Shown one piece after another: positions 19,758 to 26,474 of a stretch of 64,000 nt of DNA; within the stretch, counting starts at the first letter, position 1; each line of letters begins with the position of its first letter. The DNA is from Thalassotalea_H sp040779345. GTDB lineage: Bacteria; Pseudomonadota; Gammaproteobacteria; Enterobacterales; Alteromonadaceae. Both the position numbers and the translations under genes were made by a program. Under the pieces are notes generated by a model. The model did not search any database. It worked only from the letters and a program-made list of their open reading frames with translations, and was not told the origin of the DNA. The stretch spans positions 222,836-286,835 of the forward strand of contig JBFONU010000004.1 in the NCBI GenBank assembly GCA_040779345.1, read 5' to 3'.

Positions 19758-20156
19758 TTAATTTTGATTAATGGCACTTTCAAATTCATCTTTAGGCATA
19801 TTTAAGATACAAGCTATGACCTCTAAGCGATCAAAGTTTGTCAGGTACTCAACTTCATTAAAAGCGGCATTAATTTTTTCCCAATGACGCTGAAGGCTAA
19901 TTAAACACTCTGGCGATGAAGAGAATTCTAATAGGTTTATTGTATCTCGTTGAGCTGTGCCGTTTTCCAAGCTCAACTTTAAGTCCTTTAAAGACTTGTA
20001 CCCATAGAAATCAATCGCGATAGTTCTTTGTGCCTGATTCAATTTGCATTCAGTAAAATTAGCTAAACGACGAGCTTGTCGTTTAAGTATTTTCTCATAT
20101 TGTGATTTTTCTTCAGGCACTAAAAGTCTCCATAAGTACCGAAGCATCCACAGCAT
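19758..20156 (-). CDS. Unknown small protein, 132 residues
   Basis: I do not recognise a family. The N-terminus is hydrophobic-basic (MLWMLRYLWRLLVPEEK), possibly a short membrane anchor or an overextended start; the next ATG is at 20147. The body is helical and charged (QARRLANFTECKLNQAQRTI, then YGYKSLKDLKLSLENG). No clear ribosome site precedes the start. A small hairpin with GGCTG/CAGCC arms follows at 19697-19713. It stands alone on the minus strand with about 160-190 bp gaps on both sides. Confidence 0.5.
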   Translation of the reverse strand: MLWMLRYLWRLLVPEEKSQYEKILKRQARRLANFTECKLNQAQRTIAIDFYGYKSLKDLKLSLENGTAQRDTINLLEFSSSPECLISLQRHWEKINAAFNEVEYLTNFDRLEVIACILNMPKDEFESAINQN

Positions 20157-20350
20157 ATTCGTTACTTAAGAAGTCTTTTAAATTTTAATAATGGGCTTTC
20201 GCTTCGTTTTTGTGGTCACAGGCTGCCATTACAGCCAAATTTTATATTATGGTAAATTTTAACCCTTAAAGTATAAAGACATATTTTCATTATCTATGAC
20301 GATTACTCGAACAATTATTGAAAAGCATTATTTTTTATTAAGGGTAACAA

Positions 20351-20902
20351 TCACATGTTCAATTTTTCAAATGTTCCTGAAATTAAATCAACTTTGAATG
20401 AAGGCAGTCTAGTATTAGGGTTAATCAAGTTTTGACCTATGCTTATTTGGCCAACATTAAGGGATGTTACATACACTTTTGCATTTACATCAACTACTTC
20501 AAAGCTTATCTCTAGTTCATGAGGCCCTCTTAGGTCTGTATTCATAAAATACCTGTTTAAACTTAAAATCTCTATCGACTTAGGCTTTAAAGATATTGGT
20601 TTAATCACATCAGTTTTAGAGTTAACAGTTTGACCTTGTAGATCCACAATCCCAAAGTGAACACGTTGAATCGAAATAGGAGTATTGCCTGAATTAATTA
20701 GACTAAGTCTGTATTCAACTGACTCACTCAGGGTTGTTGTACCATGAAACTTCACTATTGCTTTAAATTCAATAGCCTCATTATTTTGAAGATAAAGGGT
20801 GTATAAACTAATACAAAAAGTTACTACAATACCTATATAGGCAGCTTTAACTTCGGAGCTCATTTTGTTAAAAGCCTGTACCCATTTGATTGCTAATTTC
20901 AT
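20351..20902 (-). CDS. Membrane-anchored beta-rich protein of unknown function
   Basis: 183 residues: one transmembrane helix near the N-terminus (about 20-40, AAYIGIVVTFCISLYTLYL), then an apparently beta-sandwich domain with patterns such as EYRLSLINSGNTPISIQRVHFGI. Its ATG overlaps the stop of the upstream polytopic membrane gene by 4 bases, so the two are translated together. They lie directly downstream of the CBASS effector on the same strand. A membrane-associated accessory or second effector is possible, but no family is recognised. Confidence 0.65.
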   Translation of the reverse strand: MKLAIKWVQAFNKMSSEVKAAYIGIVVTFCISLYTLYLQNNEAIEFKAIVKFHGTTTLSESVEYRLSLINSGNTPISIQRVHFGIVDLQGQTVNSKTDVIKPISLKPKSIEILSLNRYFMNTDLRGPHELEISFEVVDVNAKVYVTSLNVGQISIGQNLINPNTRLPSFKVDLISGTFEKLNM

Positions 20903-21699
20903 TTATCCACCTTCTGATTGCAAAAATACTCTTCTATCTTTTCTTTTTTATTCTTCTCTGCTTTTTTATAGAAATTACCACTTTTGGCAACCTTACATAG
21001 CTCTTCATGGTTCAACATTTTGTCACCGAAGACCTTAGGTATAAATTGATTTAGAGTCGTTACAACTAATATCGATAAAACCACTAGGGTTGATGTCATC
21101 CACTTATATTTTGTAGGGCTCATTAATTTTAAAGTTGGTCGTATATATAAACGAATGGGAAACCAAACGATGGTTACTAATACATATATATAAAAGAACC
21201 AGTGTTCTAGGGCGACTTCAACAGTTGTTCCTTTAGTTAAAATTGTGCCAATTACATGAACAAACAAAATACCAAGAAAGAAGCCAAATGCTGCGTAGAA
21301 CCTTAATGAGTGGCAAAATATTGTATAGAAAACTCCATTAATTGCATTTTGCGTGTTATTAAATGGCAGCATAGATATTAACTTGACAAGAAGTGCCATA
21401 AAAAATGAAAAAAACAACCCGTAGGATATATAACTTGCCGCTACATATAGAGGATTTAACACTTTGTAAGCGTTAAAGTGAGAATAATCCTCCTGATAAA
21501 GAACAATTAATACGGAGCTCACAACAACCAAGCCTAACGCGTTAAAAACATCTAATAATGAATGCTCAAGCTGTTCTTTAGTTTGACTGGTATTAGTTAT
21601 TTCAGGGCTCTTTATATAATAAATCAAACGGATTATATAATTGAAAAAAGGCAACTTTTCTAAAGATTTTTTAATGAGCTGTATGTAATTATCAAGCAC
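20899..21699 (-). CDS. Polytopic membrane protein of unknown function
   Basis: 266 residues with about five hydrophobic helices (near residues 50-70, 80-110, 125-150, 165-180, 200-220) and a cytoplasmic-looking charged tail rich in Lys and Glu that has a Cys near its end. I do not recognise a family. It begins 35 bases after the TM-SAVED effector gene on the same strand and overlaps the following gene by 4 bases, so it is probably in the CBASS transcript. It could be an accessory to that system or an independent pair. Confidence 0.65.
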   Translation of the reverse strand: MLDNYIQLIKKSLEKLPFFNYIIRLIYYIKSPEITNTSQTKEQLEHSLLDVFNALGLVVVSSVLIVLYQEDYSHFNAYKVLNPLYVAASYISYGLFFSFFMALLVKLISMLPFNNTQNAINGVFYTIFCHSLRFYAAFGFFLGILFVHVIGTILTKGTTVEVALEHWFFYIYVLVTIVWFPIRLYIRPTLKLMSPTKYKWMTSTLVVLSILVVTTLNQFIPKVFGDKMLNHEELCKVAKSGNFYKKAEKNKKEKIEEYFCNQKVDK

Positions 21700-21734
21700 A
21701 ACAATTCCTATTTAATATGTTCCAGAGTTGCTAG

Positions 21735-22814
21735 TTAGCTAACAAGTTTATAGCTATCAACTCTACCGTTAAAGGAGACACCCCATGGGTGTTGAGAGTG
21801 AGGGTGATCCGGATTGTAATGATAGAAAGTTATTTGAGGGAAGTGCCCCTGATTTAATGCAGCTCCAAGTCTAAAAATAAATGATGCTTGTGCGGCGACA
21901 AAAACTTTAATTTCTTTTAAATCTCTTTTATTAGGAAGAATATTACGGTTGATGAACGTCAATATTTCATTGATTATACGATCTTGTTTTTCAGCACTAC
22001 ACAAACGGTCATAACTAGGCTTGTTATCTTCCCAGTATATTTTACAGTTATCACCAGACGGAAAATCTGAGTAAATCTTTTCAATATTAACCGGTAAACT
22101 TAACGCTATGATTATATTTACTGACTTACCGGACTCGCTCAACCCACTTGAATCAAAGATGACTTTATCACCATTATCTAAGTCAGTTGAAAAATGCCAT
22201 TTCTTCTTTTGTCTATTCCAATCTGCAACATGCACATTTTGCATATTACTAATGGCATGGCCTGCTGCGGCGATCATTGGGACAGGGGCAACTCCCGAAT
22301 AAACAATGTGCTTATTAACGTTATTTAAAGAAGAACCGCTTTCCCTTATGGCTTCGGGTATTCTGGCTATTTTTGAAAGTTGCCCTTTTAGCGAATCGAT
22401 ATCATCTGTTTTATGGCTGTTGCTAAACTCAATATTGAAAGCTTGAGGTTTAATTTTCTTTAATGACTTTGGAAAATAACTTTCCACATCGCCAATGCTG
22501 TGATCGATTAACCCCATGTGTCGAATTTTAAATAACTGAGAGTTGCCAGCTACCTTCATATCTTTATATTCAGAATATGCCAACATCAACAGTGAGCATA
22601 TAACTAAAAACATAAAGAAGTAGCTACTATCGTTACCAGAAGAGAGTGAAACATTTAGCCACTCGGTCTCAAAGTTAACTGAAGCAGTGATCGCTGCCAA
22701 TGCGGTTAACGACCAGATTAAAATCAGCCTGGCTATAGCGTTTAAAGTTGGTTGACGTAAACCATCGATGTACCATCTTAAGAAATTAACTAGTAAATTA
22801 GTAATTTTATCCAT
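21735..22814 (-). CDS. CBASS effector: two-TM SAVED protein (Cap14-like)
   Basis: 359 residues. Two transmembrane helices lie at about 25-45 and 64-82. The C-terminal half is a SAVED domain, recognisable by VFVAAQASFIFRLGAALNQ and the following FPQITFYHYN near residues 305-335. SAVED domains bind cyclic oligonucleotides; in TM-SAVED (Cap14) effectors this is thought to cluster the protein and disrupt the inner membrane, killing the infected cell. It starts 9 bases after the E2-like gene stop, in the order expected of a CBASS operon. The bound nucleotide cannot be read from sequence. Confidence 0.87.
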   Translation of the reverse strand: MDKITNLLVNFLRWYIDGLRQPTLNAIARLILIWSLTALAAITASVNFETEWLNVSLSSGNDSSYFFMFLVICSLLMLAYSEYKDMKVAGNSQLFKIRHMGLIDHSIGDVESYFPKSLKKIKPQAFNIEFSNSHKTDDIDSLKGQLSKIARIPEAIRESGSSLNNVNKHIVYSGVAPVPMIAAAGHAISNMQNVHVADWNRQKKKWHFSTDLDNGDKVIFDSSGLSESGKSVNIIIALSLPVNIEKIYSDFPSGDNCKIYWEDNKPSYDRLCSAEKQDRIINEILTFINRNILPNKRDLKEIKVFVAAQASFIFRLGAALNQGHFPQITFYHYNPDHPHSQHPWGVSFNGRVDSYKLVS

Positions 22815-22823
22815 CTTGTTTGA

Positions 22824-23459
22824 TTACCTTTTAATGAACTTAAGCAAATCAGCTTTTAGTAAACTTTCATTTATTAAAAGTTCTTTTAATTGAGTTTTGT
22901 GGCACTTGAGTACTTTTTTCCCACTTCCACAAGGGCATTTTTCATGCGGTTGATAGCCTGCTACAGCGAATTTGCACAGCGACAAGATAAGCGTTTCGGC
23001 ATTACTATTACCGAACAACTCAAGATAGAAGTTTAAGATCCCTTTATCACCATGTTCACGCTCTCCAAAAGGGTGCTTTCCATGTTTAAGGAAGTAGCTG
23101 TAGCCATATAAAAATGGAACAACGAGGTTGTTGATGAACCCTAAAAGCGTGGGTTCATAGTCAAATAACTTCCGTTCTTCAAATGGTACAGCTAAACAAA
23201 AACTAGTATCAGGGTTTGTATGTTCAAATCTTTCGTCAAGTTGATACCCTGACGAATATACTTTTGGTAATTCAACAGGGTAAGAATGAGGTATAGAAAT
23301 TTTTATGTCATAACTTGCTTCTATAGTCTCTTTACCTTCAACAGAAGCACTGAAGTACACAGAGCCAATAAGAGCGTGTTCAGAATCGTCTCTAACCAAT
23401 TTCAAGCTTGAATAACTATCTAAAACATCCTGAACTTCGCCTTTAAGTTTACTATTCAC
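22824..23459 (-). CDS. CBASS E2-like protein with SEC-C tail
   Basis: 211 residues. Residues about 1-125 read as a ubiquitin-conjugating (E2/RWD-like) fold: PHSYPVELPKVYSSG, then HTNPDTSFCLAVP, where Cys88 is at the position of the E2 catalytic cysteine. Near the C-terminus a SEC-C zinc motif (CPCGSGKKVLKCH, residues 175-187) is present. No E1 or JAB gene accompanies it, which matches the short type II CBASS layout, where E2 acts on the cyclase C-terminus. Its start overlaps the cyclase gene by 8 bases, so production is coupled. Confidence 0.87.
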   Translation of the reverse strand: MNSKLKGEVQDVLDSYSSLKLVRDDSEHALIGSVYFSASVEGKETIEASYDIKISIPHSYPVELPKVYSSGYQLDERFEHTNPDTSFCLAVPFEERKLFDYEPTLLGFINNLVVPFLYGYSYFLKHGKHPFGEREHGDKGILNFYLELFGNSNAETLILSLCKFAVAGYQPHEKCPCGSGKKVLKCHKTQLKELLINESLLKADLLKFIKR

Positions 23460-24645
23460 CAGACCTCCAAGGCTTAGCTGGTCTAGATATATTTACTTTG
23501 GCAGGTTCGGGAGCTTTAATGGCAGGTATGCACCGAGACCAAGTTTTATTTATGACAGTTTTACCTAAACAAGCTTCTAAGGTAAATCGAATAGAATCAG
23601 GGTTTCGATTGGTTATTGCTAAAAAGTCCTGCTTTAACCACTCAACCCATTGGAAGAATGCTTTTGCACGAGCATTTCCATCTTCATGCCACCGGTCAGC
23701 AAAATTTTCATCAGGGTTAGTTGGATTACCAATATACCAGCTTCCATTAGCTAGCCGCTTAAGCAGACCTCTTGCGGATAACTGATGATCAACCATAAGC
23801 TTATTTTCAAGAAGTGATGTATGCGCTGAAAGCTTATTAACTATGTTGGTTAGAGCCTCAAAAATATCAGTCTCATTGTTGTATAAATGGGCTGCAAGGG
23901 TAGTCATTATCATGCTTATAGGAGCATACTTTTGATTACCATTGAAACGCATATCTCTGTGTCGCTTCATAATCTGAACAACTCGTTGCAATGGCGTTCT
24001 GATTAATTGATCAGGCACATCGTCTACACTTGCATATACATCAGAAAACGAATTTGAAATCATTCGTTTTTGCTCATGTGCTACCAATCTATATGCATTA
24101 ACATTACGCTCTTCAAACCAGGCGGCATAGCCTTTAGGGTTACTTGATGCCCATGAATATTGTTCATCTTCCTTGTGTGTAATTGAAATTGGCGAGTAGT
24201 TAATGGACGAAAAGCCACTTGAAGGTAATACATCTAGATGAAACCCTGCCCCATCTTTTTCAGCGTAAAGTAGCGTCCAACATCTTCGACCCTCTTCATC
24301 AAGTAGGCTCTTATATGTTTCATGTTCCTTAAGTCGATTTCCAACCCTATGTTTTACAGTCCCTGCCTGTGTTGTATTGGGGTGTTCTTCAAACTCACAT
24401 ACCAAATCAATATCATAGTCCTTTTCAATCTGCTCTCTAACAGGTCTAACTACTGTACCAAGCCTGAATGATCCTTGAGGATATATATTAACTTTACCAG
24501 TAAAGTCATCATAATCACCATCGTTAAGCCAAGAGCCTACAGACTCATACCTTGAAACTGCTAGTTTGTAATTTGTTGGAGAGATATCGAGTTCTTTCGC
24601 TACTTCCACCAATAATCGGCTAAAACTGTTAATTGAAATTGTCAC
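23452..24645 (-). CDS. CBASS cyclic oligonucleotide synthase (CD-NTase)
   Basis: 397 residues. The polymerase-beta-like nucleotidyltransferase motif is intact: GSFRLGT (Gly58-Ser59), then DYDIDLV (Asp78 and Asp80) and a third acidic residue in FHLDVLPS (Asp138). On phage infection such enzymes make a cyclic di- or trinucleotide that activates the effector. The C-terminus ends RPAKPWRSGE, with Gly next to last; in E2-containing CBASS this tail is the substrate of the E2-like partner encoded next. A ribosome site (AAGGAG) lies upstream. It is the first gene of its own transcript, after a UUCG-loop terminator. Confidence 0.9.
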   Translation of the reverse strand: MTISINSFSRLLVEVAKELDISPTNYKLAVSRYESVGSWLNDGDYDDFTGKVNIYPQGSFRLGTVVRPVREQIEKDYDIDLVCEFEEHPNTTQAGTVKHRVGNRLKEHETYKSLLDEEGRRCWTLLYAEKDGAGFHLDVLPSSGFSSINYSPISITHKEDEQYSWASSNPKGYAAWFEERNVNAYRLVAHEQKRMISNSFSDVYASVDDVPDQLIRTPLQRVVQIMKRHRDMRFNGNQKYAPISMIMTTLAAHLYNNETDIFEALTNIVNKLSAHTSLLENKLMVDHQLSARGLLKRLANGSWYIGNPTNPDENFADRWHEDGNARAKAFFQWVEWLKQDFLAITNRNPDSIRFTLEACLGKTVINKTWSRCIPAIKAPEPAKVNISRPAKPWRSGE

Positions 24646-24669
24646 CTTGATATTCTCCTTAAATAAAGC

Positions 24670-24741
24670 TGTTTAATCAGGTTTTATAAAAAATGAGCCG
24701 AAGCTCAATTTGTATACTAATTGATCTTTTCTGATTAAACA
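24670..24741. promoter_or_regulatory. 11-bp inverted repeat around the CBASS leader
   Basis: TGTTTAATCAG at 24670-24680 is repeated as its exact inverse, CTGATTAAACA, at 24731-24741, 50 bp apart. The pair brackets the terminator between the STAS-like gene and the CBASS operon and lies where the CBASS promoter should be. A dimeric regulator or a long-range RNA stem could use it. I could not fix a good -35/-10 pair. Confidence 0.5.
24685..24707 (-). terminator. UUCG-loop terminator ahead of the CBASS operon
   Basis: On the minus strand TGAGC and GCTCA pair around a TTCG tetraloop, followed by six T residues. It would end the transcript of the restriction/STAND/GHKL/STAS operon and separate it from CBASS. 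Confidence 0.8.
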
Positions 24742-24748
24742 AGGGAAT

Positions 24749-25294
24749 TTAAGCAGATTTATACAATCTTTTATATAAAAATTCTTTTCCACCTGAAAGT
24801 GCAGTTTCTTCTTCTCGAAGAATAATACCTTCATTCACTAACTTTTTTAATCTCGTACTAGCATTTTGAACTGATAAACTCAGTGCTTTAGCAACATTTG
24901 CAGTAGTAACAGAAGGTTGGCTGTAAACATATTCAATTAAAGATTTAGTTGAAGCATTGATGTCAGGGCCAATTACTTCTATTTCATTTTCAAACTGAGT
25001 GATAACGTGCTGATTTTTAGCTTTAGCAGCATAGTCCCAGTTGTCTAATAAATCTTTTGAATCAAAACCCGTAATGTAGAATGACTTCTCCCCATTTAAG
25101 TGCTTAATAATTGAAATTACACTTTCTCTAGGAAAAGATGCATCTGTTGCTTTTATTCCTTCAAGACTAAATTCAACAACACCTTCACAAAGGTTATTGT
25201 CAAAATACTCTTTAAGTTTCTTATAGGTTTCTTGCCCTTGTTTATTGCCGAAAGGGTGATCATTTCCATTTGTATATTCTATAAGTTTCATCAT
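24749..25294 (-). CDS. STAS-like (DUF4325) protein with C-terminal winged helix
   Basis: 181 residues. The N-terminal half looks like the STAS-like DUF4325 domain (GVVEFSLEGIKATDASFPRES). The C-terminal part is a MarR/ArsR-like winged helix (TTANVAKALSLSVQNASTRLKKLVNEGIILREEE). STAS-like proteins of this kind usually pair with a GHKL ATPase in an anti-sigma/antagonist switch, and such an ATPase is encoded 44 bases upstream. Two adjacent ATGs (25294, 25291) are possible starts. It is the last gene before the terminator. I infer a regulatory switch protein that may also bind DNA. Confidence 0.72.
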   Translation of the reverse strand: MMKLIEYTNGNDHPFGNKQGQETYKKLKEYFDNNLCEGVVEFSLEGIKATDASFPRESVISIIKHLNGEKSFYITGFDSKDLLDNWDYAAKAKNQHVITQFENEIEVIGPDINASTKSLIEYVYSQPSVTTANVAKALSLSVQNASTRLKKLVNEGIILREEETALSGGKEFLYKRLYKSA

Positions 25295-25338
25295 AACTTT
25301 CTGGTTAAATTAAGTTGTTTACCGAGATGATTATTGAC

Positions 25339-26433
25339 TTATTCTAAGATAAAGTCAAAACAAACGTGAGTTCCCGCTAAGAAGCCAAGATCTTTTTGAT
25401 AGGAAGATTTAACCAATTCTCCCTCTTTATATAAGAGTTTAACTAAAATTGATTCTTGTCGAACGGTTATTTCTGCATTGTATTTTAATGCATAATCTTG
25501 ACTCTTTTTAAGCCCTAAACCTCGTGCAACTTTTTCAGGGTTATGACCATACCGACTTAATTTACCTTCAATCAACGCTTTTTTAATCAATATGATGTCT
25601 GATTCAATATCATCTAGGTCTAGAGACGAAGCAAGTTCAGGGTAGTGCTCTGCTAGTCCTGTTTTAAGAGTATTAGTTAAACCTAAGCCATGATCTGATA
25701 TAACGATTTGAATATGCTTTTCTCTGCCATTATAAAGCTGTAGTGCAGCAAAGCCTGGTATTGGTGTTTCACTGTGCTCTTCTACATTACCAATAAGCTC
25801 TGAAAATACCGTAAAAGCAGCCATATAGTATTCTTCACCGGCGTGATGAGTAAAAGCTGTCGTTAATTCTTTTGGTAGTTTGTCATTGAATGCTTGTAGA
25901 TCAATACCACCGATCTCAACTATGTTTTTACTATTTCCTTTATACTGTTTCGCTTTAGAGGCCTTAGGGCGAGCTGGTAATATTTTAACGTCATTATGTA
26001 TATAATCAAAGAAACCAAGACGGTTCAGATACCCCATGGCTTTAGGACAACCACCGAAGTTTAAAGTAACGTTTTTACCTTTAAGTTGTAATTGATTTGC
26101 CAAAGCCATTATTCGGGCTGCTGCAATCAATAATATCTTACAGTTTTCAGGAAAATTAATAATTATATTCGATTCTTCAGACTGTAAAATATTACCAACA
26201 TCTAAATAACTTTCTTCAAAAGAATCACATGCTAACCATGAGCCTTTATCGATATTCCACTCAATGGTATCAGTTTCTTCTATAAACCACTTGTAGTCAC
26301 TTTGATATAAACCTTCACTATTCTTAGCTAAAAAAGAGTTAACTTCTTTTCTGTCTTTCTTTAATTTTTTGGCTATTTCCCTGCCTTTCAGCCCTGGAGA
26401 TACTTTTAAAATTGTTTTTATCTTGTCTAACAT
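25339..26433 (-). CDS. GHKL ATPase with N-terminal winged helix
   Basis: 364 residues. Residues 1-40 are a winged helix (GLKGREIAKKLKKDRKEVNSFL). The C-terminal part is a GHKL (histidine-kinase/anti-sigma-type) ATPase: N box FSELIGNVEEHSE, G1 ISDHGLGL, G2 ARGLGLKKSQDYAL. There is no H-box, so it is not a classical histidine kinase. The middle (about 80-160) resembles the Asp/Asn-rich lobe before DUF4325-partnered ATPases. It starts 41 bases after the STAND gene and precedes the STAS-like gene, suggesting a switch module within the defence operon. Biological role unknown. Confidence 0.75.
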   Translation of the reverse strand: MLDKIKTILKVSPGLKGREIAKKLKKDRKEVNSFLAKNSEGLYQSDYKWFIEETDTIEWNIDKGSWLACDSFEESYLDVGNILQSEESNIIINFPENCKILLIAAARIMALANQLQLKGKNVTLNFGGCPKAMGYLNRLGFFDYIHNDVKILPARPKASKAKQYKGNSKNIVEIGGIDLQAFNDKLPKELTTAFTHHAGEEYYMAAFTVFSELIGNVEEHSETPIPGFAALQLYNGREKHIQIVISDHGLGLTNTLKTGLAEHYPELASSLDLDDIESDIILIKKALIEGKLSRYGHNPEKVARGLGLKKSQDYALKYNAEITVRQESILVKLLYKEGELVKSSYQKDLGFLAGTHVCFDFILE

Positions 26434-26474
26434 CGATGTAAATCATCCCTAATATATGCAAATTTCTACAATAT

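Noticed and set aside
19611..20350. Integron cassette sites (attC) around the small left-end genes
   Set aside because: The GGCTG/CAGCC hairpins lack the RYYYAAC/GTTRRRY core boxes, and no IntI-type integrase is present.
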